DNA of 64,000 nt from Streptomyces flaveolus. GTDB taxonomy: Bacteria; Actinomycetota; Actinomycetes; Streptomycetales; Streptomycetaceae. The translations under genes and the position numbers were made by a program. The stretch covers positions 124,001-188,000 of the forward strand of contig NZ_JNWV01000006.1 of the NCBI RefSeq assembly GCF_000716535.1, in the 5' to 3' direction. Below are positions 1 to 10,190 of this stretch, in pieces (position 1 is the first letter of the stretch; each line of letters begins with the position of its first letter). Below the pieces are notes generated by a model. The model was not told the origin of the DNA and did not search any database. It saw only the letters and a program-made list of their open reading frames with translations.

Positions 1-2
1 TC

Positions 3-1100
3 CGCCGCCTGGAGAAGATCGGCCCCGGCGAGCGCGACGACCTGAAGCTGCCCGAGCTGACCCTGCTGCTCACCAGCGACCTCGCGGTGATGGACCACTG
101 GGAGGGCTCGGTCCTGCTGATCGCCAACGCGATCAACCACAACGACCTCGACACCGGCGTCGACGAGGCGTACGCGGACGCCGTCGCCCGTCTCGACGCC
201 ATGGAGGCCGACCTCTCCCGCCCGGTCGCCCAGCCCCCGGCCCATCTGCCGCCCTCCGAGCTGCCCGAGTACACCGCCCGCTGGGGCGGTCCCGACTTCC
301 AGCGGGCCGTCGAGGACGTCAAGGAACGCATCCGCGCGGGCGAGGCCTTCCAGGTCGTGCCCTCCCAGCGCTTCGAGACCCCGTGCACGGCGAGCGCCCT
401 CGACGTCTACCGGGTCCTGCGTGCCACCAACCCCTCGCCGTACATGTACCTCTTCCGCTTCGACGGGTTCGACGTCGTCGGCTCCTCCCCCGAGGCGCTG
501 GTGAAGGTCGAGGACGGACGCGCGATGGTCCATCCCATCGCCGGCACCCGGCACCGCGGGAGCACCCCGCAGGAGGACCAGGCCCTCGCCGAGGAACTCC
601 TCGCCGACCCCAAGGAACGCGCCGAGCACCTGATGCTGGTCGACCTCGGCCGCAACGACCTCGGCCGGGTCTGCGAGCCCGGCTCGGTCGAGGTGGTCGA
701 CTTCATGTCCGTCGAGCGCTACTCGCACGTGATGCACATCGTCTCCACCGTCACCGGCAGGGTCGCCCCGGGCCGCACGGCCTTCGACGTGCTCACCGCC
801 TGCTTCCCGGCCGGCACCCTCTCCGGCGCCCCCAAGCCCCGCGCGATGCAGATCATCGACGAACTGGAGCCGTCCCGGCGCGGCCTGTACGGCGGCTGCG
901 TCGGCTATCTGGACTTCGCCGGCGACTCCGACACCGCGATCGCCATCCGTACGGCCCTGCTCCGGGACGGCACGGCCTACGTCCAGGCCGGCGCCGGCAT
1001 CGTCGCCGACTCCGACCCGGTCGCGGAGGACCAGGAGTGCCGCAACAAGGCCGCGGCGGTGCTCCGCGCGGTGCACACCGCCAACCGGCTGGGCAAGTAG
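3..1100 (+). CDS. trpE: Anthranilate synthase component I, C-terminal part
   Basis: Makes anthranilate from chorismate with ammonia supplied by TrpG, the committed step of tryptophan synthesis. The reading frame is open from base 3, so the start lies outside the window and only about 365 C-terminal residues are present. The chorismate-binding domain is complete: [39 protein letters not shown] and GGCVGYLDF occur in the family order, and the protein ends in the usual AAAVLRAV helix. It differs from a salicylate or isochorismate synthase by the GTRxRG and LSGAPK signatures. A GC-rich hairpin follows the stop codon. Any leader or attenuator of trpE would lie upstream of the window. Confidence 0.95.
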   Translation, partial: RRLEKIGPGERDDLKLPELTLLLTSDLAVMDHWEGSVLLIANAINHNDLDTGVDEAYADAVARLDAMEADLSRPVAQPPAHLPPSELPEYTARWGGPDFQRAVEDVKERIRAGEAFQVVPSQRFETPCTASALDVYRVLRATNPSPYMYLFRFDGFDVVGSSPEALVKVEDGRAMVHPIAGTRHRGSTPQEDQALAEELLADPKERAEHLMLVDLGRNDLGRVCEPGSVEVVDFMSVERYSHVMHIVSTVTGRVAPGRTAFDVLTACFPAGTLSGAPKPRAMQIIDELEPSRRGLYGGCVGYLDFAGDSDTAIAIRTALLRDGTAYVQAGAGIVADSDPVAEDQECRNKAAAVLRAVHTANRLGK

Positions 1101-1114
1101 GGCGCTTCTCATAC

Positions 1115-1144
1115 GAACCCCGGGTGACGGTGCGCCCGGGGTTC
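1115..1144 (+). terminator. Hairpin after trpE
   Basis: A perfect 10-bp stem (GAACCCCGGG with CCCGGGGTTC) encloses a 10-nt loop, starting 14 nt after the trpE stop and ending just before the next start codon. There is no U-tract, as is common in Streptomyces. It may end or dampen trpE transcription before the downstream membrane-protein gene. Confidence 0.5.
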
Positions 1145-1152
1145 AGGCGATA

Positions 1153-1791
1153 GTGGAGTACGTGACTGCCGTACCTGACCCCCGTTCCCAAGCCGCCGCG
1201 TCCGCCCGGTCCGGCCGGCGGAGCCTCGCCGTGGCCCTCATGTGCGGTGCGCTCGGCGCGGCCGTGGCGCTGCTCGCGACCCGGCAGCGCTGGGCGGAGG
1301 GCACCGCGACGGTGGCCGGCGGCGCGTTCCCGCTGACCGCGAAGGGCAGCGACGTCACTGGCGTCCCCGCGGCCCTCGCCATAGTGGGCCTCGCCGCGCT
1401 CGTCGCCGTCTTCGCCGTTCGCAGGGCCGGCCGGTTCCTCGTCTCCGGGCTGCTCGCGCTGTCCGGCGCCGGGATCGCCGCCGCGGCCCTCGTCTCCGCC
1501 TCCGACAGCTCCGCGCTGGACGAGCAGGCCGCCAAGGCGAGCGGCGACACCTCCGCCACGGTCGACGCTCTCACCCACACCGGCTGGCCCTACGTCGCGG
1601 CCGCCGGCGGCGTGCTGCTCCTGCTCGCCGGACTGCTCGCCCTGCGCTACGGCCGACTGTGGCCCGCCATGTCCGGCCGCTACGAGCGCGGCACCGCCCG
1701 CCCGCGGCGCACGGCCCGGCCGGTCGACCCGGAGCGGCCCGAGGAGATCTGGAAGGCGCTGGACCGGGGCGAGGACCCGACCGGCGCCTGA
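1153..1791 (+). CDS. Trp biosynthesis-associated membrane protein (TIGR02234-like)
   Basis: A 212-residue integral membrane protein of the actinobacterial family found between trpE and trpC; its biochemical role is not known. Four hydrophobic segments are visible at about residues 22-45, 75-93, 98-118 and 148-168. A basic cytoplasmic tail ends in PEEIWKALDRGEDPTGA. The first GTG of the frame (1153) is used; a second GTG at 1162, giving a protein starting VTAVPDPRS, is about equally plausible. Its position directly after trpE is the main link to tryptophan metabolism. A direct catalytic function is not indicated by any motif. Confidence 0.75.
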   Translation: MEYVTAVPDPRSQAAASARSGRRSLAVALMCGALGAAVALLATRQRWAEGTATVAGGAFPLTAKGSDVTGVPAALAIVGLAALVAVFAVRRAGRFLVSGLLALSGAGIAAAALVSASDSSALDEQAAKASGDTSATVDALTHTGWPYVAAAGGVLLLLAGLLALRYGRLWPAMSGRYERGTARPRRTARPVDPERPEEIWKALDRGEDPTGA

Positions 1792-1951
1792 CCCACGGCG
1801 CTGCACCCGGCGTGTCGACCCGGCGTGTGAACCCGGAGTGTGGTGAAACAGACGCCACCCCCGCGTCGGGCGCGCGTGCGCGTACGGGACAATGGACGGC
1901 GAGCGTCCGGCTCGGTCAGTACGACACGTACACAGCAACGAGGAGCAAGTC

Positions 1952-2212
1952 ATGGCGGGCAGCAGCCACGGTCACACCCCGGCCGCCTGGACCGGTGTCA
2001 TCATCGCCTTCATCGGTTTCTGCGTCGCGGGCGCCTTCATGGTGATGGCCCAGCCCGTCGGCTTCTGGGCCGGCATGGCCCTCACGCTCCTCGGTGGTGT
2101 GGTCGGCGGCATCATGCGCGCGATGGGTCTGGGGCAGCCGAAGGAGTCCTCCCGTGCGCTGGTGCACACCGCGCCCGCGGCCAAGCGGGAGCCGGCGGCC
2201 GCCGAGAGCTGA
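1952..2212 (+). CDS. Small HGxxPAAW-motif membrane protein
   Basis: An 86-residue protein opening with MAGSSHGHTPAAW, the signature of a small actinobacterial family named after this HGxxPAAW motif. Two hydrophobic helices follow (about residues 15-33 and 38-56), then a short charged tail. The start at 1952 is chosen because AGGAG at 1941-1945 sits 6 nt upstream; the longer open frame from 1892 has no ribosome site. Function is unknown. The gene lies in the trp neighbourhood in the same orientation. Confidence 0.8.
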   Translation: MAGSSHGHTPAAWTGVIIAFIGFCVAGAFMVMAQPVGFWAGMALTLLGGVVGGIMRAMGLGQPKESSRALVHTAPAAKREPAAAES

Positions 2213-2346
2213 GCCTCAGGATTCCGTCGAGGGGCGGTCCGGCATCCACGACGGTGCGGGCCGCCCTTCGCGTTGCCCGGCGGCACGACTGCCCGCAGCG
2301 GCAGTGGCGGCGTGCGGGGGACCGGGCGGGAGGGGAGAATTCCCGC

Positions 2347-2796
<450 letters not shown>

Positions 2797-2930
2797 TCGA
2801 ACAGCGAATGTCCAGGTAGTGGGACCGCCCTCCACCGGATGCGAGGCCTCGGCGGTCCTGCGGATACCATCGGTTTGACCACGGGTTTTCAGAACCTGAA
2901 GGAACCACCGTCTGGAAGGGGGCCGCTCGC

Positions 2931-3740
2931 GTGAGTGTGCTCGACGAGATCATCGACGGAGTCCGTGCCGACCTCGCGGAGCGGCAGGCACGCGTCACCC
3001 TCGACGAGCTCAAGGAGCGCGCGGCCAAGGCCCACGCCGCCAAGGACGGGGTGGCCGCGCTCAAGGGCGACGGCGTCAAGGTGATCTGCGAGGTGAAGCG
3101 GTCCAGCCCCTCGAAGGGCGCGCTGGCCGCGATCGCCGATCCCGCCGGACTCGCCGCGGACTACGAGGCGGGCGGTGCGGCCGTCATCTCCGTCCTCACC
3201 GAACAGCGCCGTTTCGGCGGCTCGCTCGCCGACCTGGAGGCGGTGCGCGCGCGGGTCGACATCCCCGTCCTGCGCAAGGACTTCATCGTCACGTCCTACC
3301 AGCTCTGGGAGGCCCGGGCGTACGGCGCCGACCTCGCGCTGCTGATCGTGGCCGCCCTGGACCAGCCGGCCCTGGAGTCGCTGATCGAGCGGGCGGTGTC
3401 CATCGGCCTGACCCCCCTCGTCGAGGTGCACGACGAGGACGAGGTCGAGCGGGCGGTGGACGCGGGCGCCAAGGTCATCGGCGTCAACGCGCGCAACCTG
3501 AAGACGCTGGAGGTCGACCGCGGCACGTTCGAGCGGGTCGCCCCGGAGATCCCGGACAACGTCGTGAAGGTCGCCGAGTCCGGCGTCCGCGGCCCGCACG
3601 ACCTGATCGCGTACGCCAACGCCGGCGCCGACGCGGTGCTGGTCGGCGAGTCCCTGGTGACCGGCCGCGACCCCAAGGCGGCGGTGGCCGACCTGGTGGC
3701 GGCGGGCGAACACCCGGCACTGCGGCACGGGCGCGGCTGA
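2931..3740 (+). CDS. trpC: Indole-3-glycerol-phosphate synthase
   Basis: Closes the ring of CdRP (1-(2-carboxyphenylamino)-1-deoxyribulose 5-phosphate) to give indole-3-glycerol phosphate, the substrate of TrpA. It is 269 residues, normal for a monofunctional TrpC. Signatures include [13 protein letters not shown] near the N-terminus (catalytic lysine region), [26 protein letters not shown] and [12 protein letters not shown], all in (beta/alpha)8-barrel order. The GTG start at 2931 agrees with the family N-terminus ([18 protein letters not shown]). It leads a same-strand run trpC-trpM-trpB-trpA. Confidence 0.96.
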   Translation: MSVLDEIIDGVRADLAERQARVTLDELKERAAKAHAAKDGVAALKGDGVKVICEVKRSSPSKGALAAIADPAGLAADYEAGGAAVISVLTEQRRFGGSLADLEAVRARVDIPVLRKDFIVTSYQLWEARAYGADLALLIVAALDQPALESLIERAVSIGLTPLVEVHDEDEVERAVDAGAKVIGVNARNLKTLEVDRGTFERVAPEIPDNVVKVAESGVRGPHDLIAYANAGADAVLVGESLVTGRDPKAAVADLVAAGEHPALRHGRG

Positions 3741-3759
3741 TCCCGCTAAGCTTGGGCCG

Positions 3760-3948
3760 ATGACTCTCACCGTGACGACCGTGGACCGGCACGCGCGCCT
3801 GGCGCGCGGCTGCCGTCCGCGTGGCTGCCGCGCCCCCGCGCGGCGCGTGCACGGCCGTCGCGTCCGGTACGTCATCGGTGACGAGCCCGGGCAGGTCAAC
3901 GGACGCCGATGGCAGCGCGCCCCGAAGGGGCGCGGGACACCTGTCTGA
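3760..3948 (+). CDS. trpM: TrpM-like small basic protein between trpC and trpB
   Basis: A 62-residue, strongly basic peptide starting MTLTVTTVDRHARLARGC, with a conserved-looking core RGCRAPARRVHGRRVRYVIG followed by DEPGQVNGRRWQ. A small gene of this kind (called trpX or trpM) lies between trpC and trpB in Streptomyces and has been reported to modulate tryptophan synthesis; I rely on memory for that. It starts 20 nt after trpC. The last dozen codons (RAPKGRGTPV) are spelled by a GC-rich hairpin at 3916-3934, so the C-terminus may not be conserved. No enzymatic motif is present. Confidence 0.75.
   Translation: MTLTVTTVDRHARLARGCRPRGCRAPARRVHGRRVRYVIGDEPGQVNGRRWQRAPKGRGTPV
3916..3934 (+). repeat. 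Hairpin CGCGCCCC-GAA-GGGGCGCG at the trpM 3' end
   Basis: A perfect 8-bp stem with a 3-nt GAA loop lies inside the last codons of trpM. Short hairpins of this composition are frequent between Streptomyces genes. Here it could act as a partial terminator or processing site between trpC-trpM and trpBA. There is no U-tract. Confidence 0.5.
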
Positions 3949-4063
3949 CGTGCGGCTACCGCCGCGTGTGCGCGAGCGATCGCACGCGGCCCGAGGCCGT
4001 ACGACTGGCCCCGCCCCCACGGCGACTCGTTTTTCTCCCGAGCACTCACCGTGAGGTTTCCGC

Positions 4064-5343
<1,280 letters not shown>

Positions 5344-5347
<4 letters not shown>

Positions 5348-6180
5348 GCGGGGCCGCATTCACGGGCGGGAAGGCCCGGCTGCTGAGCGACACCCTCGCC
5401 GCCGCCAAGGCCGAGGGCCGCTCCGCGCTCATCGCCTACCTCCCGGCCGGCTTCCCCACCGTGGACGGCGGTATCGAGGCGATCAAGGCCGTCTTCGACG
5501 GCGGAGCCGACGTCGTGGAGGTCGGGCTGCCGCACAGCGACCCGGTGCTCGACGGCCCGGTCATCCAGACCGCCGACGACATCGCCCTGCGGGGCGGTGT
5601 GAAGATCGCCGACGTCATGCGCACGGTCCGGGAGGCCCACGAGGCCACCGGGAAGCCGGTGCTCGTCATGACGTACTGGAACCCCATCGACCGCTACGGC
5701 GTGGAGCGGTTCACCGCCGAACTGGCCGAGGCGGGCGGGGCGGGCTGCATCCTGCCCGACCTTCCGGTCCAGGAGTCGGAGCTGTGGCGGGAGCACGCCG
5801 AGAAGCACGGCCTCGCGACGGTCTTCGTGGTGGCGCCGAGCAGCAAGGACGAGCGGCTCGCCGAGATCACCGCGGCGGGCAGCGGCTTCGTCTACGCGGC
5901 CTCCCTCATGGGCGTCACCGGCACCCGGGAGTCCGTCGGCGCGCAGGCCCAGGACCTGGTCCGGCGCACCCGCGCCACCGACACCGGACTGCCCGTCTGC
6001 GTCGGGCTCGGCGTCTCCAACCGGGCGCAGGCCGCCGAGGTCGCCGGCTTCGCCGACGGTGTGATCGTCGGCTCGGCGTTCGTGAAGCGGATGCTGGACG
6101 CCCCCGACCACGCCTCCGGCATCGCGGCGGTCCGCGAGCTGGCCGGTGAGCTGGCGAAAGGCGTGCGCGGACAGGCGTGA
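5344..6180 (+). CDS. trpA: Tryptophan synthase alpha chain
   Basis: Cleaves indole-3-glycerol phosphate to indole and glyceraldehyde 3-phosphate. It is 278 residues. Catalytic residues are visible: E59 in [11 protein letters not shown] and D70 in VLDGP, corresponding to Glu49 and Asp60 of the enteric enzyme. Other conserved pieces are [32 protein letters not shown] and [26 protein letters not shown]. The GTG start overlaps the trpB stop by 4 nt. A strong hairpin about 70 nt downstream probably ends the operon. Confidence 0.97.
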
Positions 6181-6250
6181 CGGACGGGCGTAACCGTCGG
6201 CGAATGTCCCGTATCGGATGATTCGGTCACTCGAACGGGTGGACCTCGGG

Positions 6251-6277
6251 CCGGGGAGGCGCGCTGCGCCTCCCCGG
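6251..6277 (+). terminator. Hairpin terminator after trpA
   Basis: A perfect 12-bp stem, CCGGGGAGGCGC with GCGCCTCCCCGG, and a 3-nt loop are followed by TTCGTTCT. It lies between trpA and the DsbA-like gene and probably terminates the trpCMBA transcript. Confidence 0.7.
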
Positions 6278-6291
6278 TTCGTTCTGGGGGT

Positions 6292-7065
6292 GTGAGCGAG
6301 AAGAACCGTGACGGAAAGCGCACCGCCCGGGAACGGCTGGCGGTCGAGCGCGAGAAGCAGAAGGCCGCGGAGAAGCGACGGCGCACGCTGATCGTGGGCG
6401 CGAGCGTCGTCTGCGTCCTGGGGCTGGCGGCGGTGATCGGCGTGGTCGCCGCGAACGCCGGCAAGCACAAGAGCAGCAGCGCGGGCCCGGCCGTGGCACC
6501 GTCGGGTGCGCAGGGCAAGGACGGCCTCGCGATCCCGGTCGGCAAGGACGGCGCCAAGTCGACGCTCACCATCTGGGAGGACTTCCGCTGCCCGGCCTGC
6601 CAGGCCTTCGAGGTGGCGTACCGGCCGACCCTCCACGAACTGACCGACGCCGGCAAGCTCAGAATCGAGTACCACCTCGTCCGGCTGATCGACGGCAACC
6701 TCGGCGGCACCGGCTCGCTGCGCGCCGCCAACGCCGCGGCCTGCGCCCAGGACGCCGGGAAGTTCCGCGACTACCACGACGTGCTGTACGCGAACCAGCC
6801 GAAGGAGACCGACGACGCCTTCGCGAACAACGACAAGCTGATCGAGCTGGCCGGCAAGGTGAAGGGCCTGGACACGCCCGCCTTCCGCAAGTGCGTCCAG
6901 GACGGCACGCACGACGGCTGGGTGGACAGGTCCAACCAGGCCTTCCGGTCCGGCGGCTTCACCGGCACGCCCACGGTGCTGCTCGGCGGCAAGAACATCT
7001 ACCAGGACCAGACGATGACCCCTGCCAAGCTCAAGCAACTGGTGGAGGCCGCCGACCGAGGGTAA
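6292..7065 (+). CDS. Membrane-anchored DsbA-like thiol oxidoreductase
   Basis: A 257-residue protein with a charged cytoplasmic N-terminus rich in Lys and Arg, one membrane helix at about residues 33-56, and an extracytoplasmic thioredoxin-fold domain. The active site is C100-P-A-C103 in WEDFRCPACQAFE, and the cis-proline loop is GGFTGTPTVLLGG. This is the DsbA/thioredoxin_4 family (BdbD or FrnE-like), expected to make or shuffle disulfides in secreted proteins. The GTG start at 6292 lies 15 nt after the trp terminator hairpin. It is followed by lgt, another envelope-protein maturation gene. Confidence 0.85.
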   Translation: MSEKNRDGKRTARERLAVEREKQKAAEKRRRTLIVGASVVCVLGLAAVIGVVAANAGKHKSSSAGPAVAPSGAQGKDGLAIPVGKDGAKSTLTIWEDFRCPACQAFEVAYRPTLHELTDAGKLRIEYHLVRLIDGNLGGTGSLRAANAAACAQDAGKFRDYHDVLYANQPKETDDAFANNDKLIELAGKVKGLDTPAFRKCVQDGTHDGWVDRSNQAFRSGGFTGTPTVLLGGKNIYQDQTMTPAKLKQLVEAADRG

Positions 7066-7147
7066 GCGTTTCTCACGCCCCCGTTATGGACCCGTAGCCG
7101 AGCTGCTTGCCGTCACCACGGCTCGGCACGGTAGCGTCGGACTTGCC

Positions 7148-8083
7148 ATGATGAACCTTGCCTATATCCCCAGCCCGTCGCACGGGGTGTACTACCTCGG
7201 CCCCATCCCGCTGCGCGGCTACGCCTTCTGCATCATCATCGGCGTCTTCGTTGCCGTCTGGTTCGGCAACAAGCGCTGGATCGCCCGCGGCGGGCAGTCC
7301 GGCACGGTGGCCGACATCGCTGTCTGGGCCGTGCCGTTCGGCCTGATCGGCGGCCGGCTCTACCACGTGATCACGGACTACGAGCTGTACTTCAGCGAGG
7401 GCCGTGACTGGGTGGACGCCTTCAAGGTCTGGGAGGGCGGCCTGGGCATCTGGGGCGCCATCGCGCTCGGCGCGCTCGGCGCGTGGATCGGCGCGCGGCG
7501 CCGGGGCATCCCGATGCCCGCGTACGCCGACGCCGTCGCGCCCGGCATCGCGTTCGCACAGGCCATCGGCCGCTGGGGCAACTGGTTCAACCAGGAGCTG
7601 TACGGCCGCGAGACCCACCTCCCCTGGGCGCTGCACATCACCTCCTCCGAGGGCGGCCGGGTGCCGGGGTACTACCACCCGACGTTCCTCTACGAGTCGC
7701 TGTGGTGCATCGGCGTGGGCCTGCTGGTCATCTGGGCGGACCGCCGCTTCAAGCTGGGGCACGGCCGGGCGTTCGCCCTGTACGTCGCCGCGTACTGCGT
7801 GGGCCGGGGCTGGATCGAGTACATGCGGGTGGACGACGCCCACCACATCCTGGGCCTCCGCCTGAACGACTGGACCGCGCTGCTCGTCTTCCTGCTGGCG
7901 GTGGCGTACATCGTGGTGTCGTCGAAGAAGCGGCCCGGACGGGAAGCCGTGGTGGAGCCGGGGGTCTCCGACGGCCCGGCCGAGGACACGGGGCTTGAGG
8001 CCGACAGGGACACCGACGCCGACACCGACACGCACACCCACGCCGAGGGCGAGGAGAAGGCGGCGCCGGCCGAGAAGAGCTGA
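7148..8083 (+). CDS. lgt: Prolipoprotein diacylglyceryl transferase
   Basis: Transfers diacylglycerol from phosphatidylglycerol to the lipobox cysteine of prelipoproteins, the first step of lipoprotein maturation in the cytoplasmic membrane. It is 311 residues with about seven membrane helices. The Lgt signature GRWGNWFNQELYG begins at residue 141; the arginine-containing LIGGRLYHVI and the C-terminal YVAAYCVGRGWIEYMR are also present. The C-terminal 50 residues are a hydrophilic Asp/Glu/Thr-rich tail, common in actinobacterial Lgt. Two ATGs (7148 and 7151) are adjacent; the first is used. Lipoproteins in this window that need it include LivK and the protein at 59210. Confidence 0.96.
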   Translation: MMNLAYIPSPSHGVYYLGPIPLRGYAFCIIIGVFVAVWFGNKRWIARGGQSGTVADIAVWAVPFGLIGGRLYHVITDYELYFSEGRDWVDAFKVWEGGLGIWGAIALGALGAWIGARRRGIPMPAYADAVAPGIAFAQAIGRWGNWFNQELYGRETHLPWALHITSSEGGRVPGYYHPTFLYESLWCIGVGLLVIWADRRFKLGHGRAFALYVAAYCVGRGWIEYMRVDDAHHILGLRLNDWTALLVFLLAVAYIVVSSKKRPGREAVVEPGVSDGPAEDTGLEADRDTDADTDTHTHAEGEEKAAPAEKS

Positions 8084-8097
8084 CCCTTTCCGGTACG

Positions 8098-8138
8098 ACA
8101 CCGAGGGCGCCCGGAGTTCTTCCGGGCGCCCTCGGTGT
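8098..8138. terminator. Bidirectional terminator between lgt and the CitE-like gene
   Basis: A perfect 18-bp inverted repeat (ACACCGAGGGCGCCCGGA and its complement) with a 5-nt loop GTTCT lies between two convergent genes. It should serve both strands. Confidence 0.88.
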
Positions 8139-8148
8139 GTCCGGAGGG

Positions 8149-8961
8149 TCAGCTCCGGGCGGCCAGCGACAGTGTCCGCCGCGCCATCGCCACCACCGCC
8201 GCGTCGATGAAACGGCCGTCGGGGAGGGCCTGGGCACCCTCGTTCGCAGAGGCCGCCTTGATGACCGTCTCCGCGTGTTCGATCTCGGCCTCCGTCGGCA
8301 GGTAGGCGCGCTCGATCACCGGCAGCTGACGGGGGTGGATCGCGGCGCGGCCCAGGAATCCGAGAGCGCGGCCGTGGGCGCAGGAGGCGGCCAGGCCGTC
8401 GAGGTCACGGATGTCCGGATGGACGGTCTGGGACGGCGGGGCGAGGCCCGCCGCACGGGCGGCGACGATCACCCGGGAGCGCGGCCAGTCAAGGCCCGCG
8501 TCGGCCCGTACCCCGAGGTCGGCGCGGAGGTCGGCCTCGCCCAGGGCGATGCCCCGCAGGGCGGGGTGGGCGGTGGCGATGGCGTAGGCGTGCTCGATGC
8601 CGAGGGCCGACTCCAGGAGCGCGTAGAGGGGGACGGGCGTGGCCACGGCGACCTGCCGTACCTCGCCCGGGGTCGTCACCTTCGGCAGCCGCAGGCCGGA
8701 CAGGCCCGGCAGGCCGGCCAGGGCGTGCAGGTCGGCGGCGGCCCAGGGGCTGCCCAGGGCGTTGACGCGCACGTGCACCGGGACCGGCTGAGGCACCGTG
8801 AGGAGTTCCGCGGTGGCCGCGCGGGCGTACTCCTTGCGGTCCGGGGCGACCGCGTCCTCCAGGTCGATCACCACCACGTCGGCGCCCGCCACGAGGGCCT
8901 TGGCCACGACGTGCGGGCGGTCGCCGGGGACGTAGAGCCAGGTGAGCGGGAAGCGGGTCAC
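8149..8961 (-). CDS. CitE-like CoA-ester lyase (HpcH/HpaI aldolase superfamily)
   Basis: A 270-residue protein of the stand-alone CitE-like class, TIM-barrel enzymes that cleave or hydrolyse (S)-citramalyl-, malyl- or related acyl-CoAs with Mg2+. Motifs: TWLYVPGDRPHVVAKAL at the N-terminus, DVVVIDLEDAVAPDRKEYAR (metal-binding region), GLRLPKVT, ALLESALGIEHA (metal-ligand Glu) and GIALGEADLRADLG. The GTG start at 8961 overlaps the upstream CoA-transferase stop by 4 nt and matches the family N-terminus. It is the last gene of a seven-gene coupled operon, so a CoA ester formed by the CaiB-family neighbour is its likely substrate. The precise substrate cannot be read from the sequence. Confidence 0.88.
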   Translation of the reverse strand: MTRFPLTWLYVPGDRPHVVAKALVAGADVVVIDLEDAVAPDRKEYARAATAELLTVPQPVPVHVRVNALGSPWAAADLHALAGLPGLSGLRLPKVTTPGEVRQVAVATPVPLYALLESALGIEHAYAIATAHPALRGIALGEADLRADLGVRADAGLDWPRSRVIVAARAAGLAPPSQTVHPDIRDLDGLAASCAHGRALGFLGRAAIHPRQLPVIERAYLPTEAEIEHAETVIKAASANEGAQALPDGRFIDAAVVAMARRTLSLAARS

Positions 8962-10190
8962 AGGGCGCCCTCCGCGCGCAGCGCCGCGATGTCGGCCGGG
9001 GTGAGGCCGATCTCGGTGAGCACGGCGTCGGTGTCGGCGCCGTGCGGGCGGCCGGCCCAGCGGATCGCGCCGGGCGTGGCGGAGAGCCGGAAGAGGACGT
9101 TCTGCATGCGCAGCGGGCCCAGCTCCGGGTCGTCGACGGTGGTGACCGTGTCCAGGGCCTGGTACTGGGGGTCCGCCAGGACGTCCCGGACGTCCTGCAC
9201 GGGGGCCACCGCGGCCTCCGCCTTCTCGAAGGCAGCGAGCACCTCGGCGCGGGTGCGCGTGGCGATCCAGGAGCCGACCGCCTCGTCCAGCACATCGGCG
9301 TGGGCTGCCCGGTCCGCGCCCGTGGCGAACCACGGCTCCTCGATCAGCTCCGGCCTGCCCACCAGCCGTAGCACGCGTTCGGCGACCGACTGGGCGGAGG
9401 TGGAGACGGCGACCCAGGTGCCGTCGGCGGTGCGGTAGGTGTTGCGCGGGGCGTTGTTCGCGGACCGGTTGCCTGTGCGTTCCTGGACGTAACCGAGCTG
9501 GTCGTACCAGGTGGTGTGGGGTCCGAGGACCGACAGGATCGGCTCGATGATCGCCATGTCGACCGTCTGTCCCACGCCGGTGCGCTCGCGTGCGGCCAGC
9601 GCCGCCAGCACGGCGTAGGCGGTGGCCAGGCCCGCGATCGAGTCGGCGAGACCGAAGGGCGGCAGCGTCGGGGGCGCGTCCGGTTCGCCGGTGACCGCGG
9701 CGAAGCCGCTCATCGCCTCGGCGAGGGTGCCGAAGCCGGGGCGGTGCGCGTACGGGCCGAACTGGCCGAACGCGGTGACCCGGGCGAGAACCAGCCGGGG
9801 GTTGGCCGCGGACAGCTCCGGCCAGCCGAGGTCCCATTTCTCCAGGGTCCCGGGGCGGAAGTTCTCGATCACCACGTCGGCGGTGGCGGCGAGCCGCAGC
9901 AGGGTGTCCCGGCCGCCGGGCGTGGACAGGTCGAGGGTGACGGTCCGCTTGTTGCGGCCGAGCACCTTCCACCACAGGCCGACGCCGTCCTTGGCCGGGC
10001 CGTGGCCCCGGGACGGGTCGGGCCGCCGGGGATGCTCCACCTTGATCACCTCGGCGCCGAAGTCACCGAGCAGCGTGGCGGCCATCGGCCCGGCGAAGAG
10101 GGTCGCGAGGTCCAGCACCCGCAGGCCGTCCAGTGCCGGGGACGTCCGTGCCGTCGTGGCGGTCGTAGGTGTCGTGCTCGTCGTGTTCAT
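8958..10190 (-). CDS. CaiB/BaiF family CoA-transferase
   Basis: A 410-residue family III CoA-transferase, which moves CoA between carboxylic acids through an aspartyl-CoA thioester. Visible signatures are LDGLRVLDLATLFAGPMAATLLGDFGAEVIKVEHP at the N-terminus (given here across its length), NKRTVTLDLSTPGGRDTLL, VVIENFRPGTLEKW and LVLARVTAFGQFGPY. It overlaps ribokinase upstream (ATGA) and the CitE-like gene downstream (GTGA). The paired CoA-transferase and lyase suggest activation and cleavage of a dicarboxylic or hydroxy acid. Substrate is unknown. Confidence 0.9.
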   Translation of the reverse strand: MNTTSTTPTTATTARTSPALDGLRVLDLATLFAGPMAATLLGDFGAEVIKVEHPRRPDPSRGHGPAKDGVGLWWKVLGRNKRTVTLDLSTPGGRDTLLRLAATADVVIENFRPGTLEKWDLGWPELSAANPRLVLARVTAFGQFGPYAHRPGFGTLAEAMSGFAAVTGEPDAPPTLPPFGLADSIAGLATAYAVLAALAARERTGVGQTVDMAIIEPILSVLGPHTTWYDQLGYVQERTGNRSANNAPRNTYRTADGTWVAVSTSAQSVAERVLRLVGRPELIEEPWFATGADRAAHADVLDEAVGSWIATRTRAEVLAAFEKAEAAVAPVQDVRDVLADPQYQALDTVTTVDDPELGPLRMQNVLFRLSATPGAIRWAGRPHGADTDAVLTEIGLTPADIAALRAEGAL

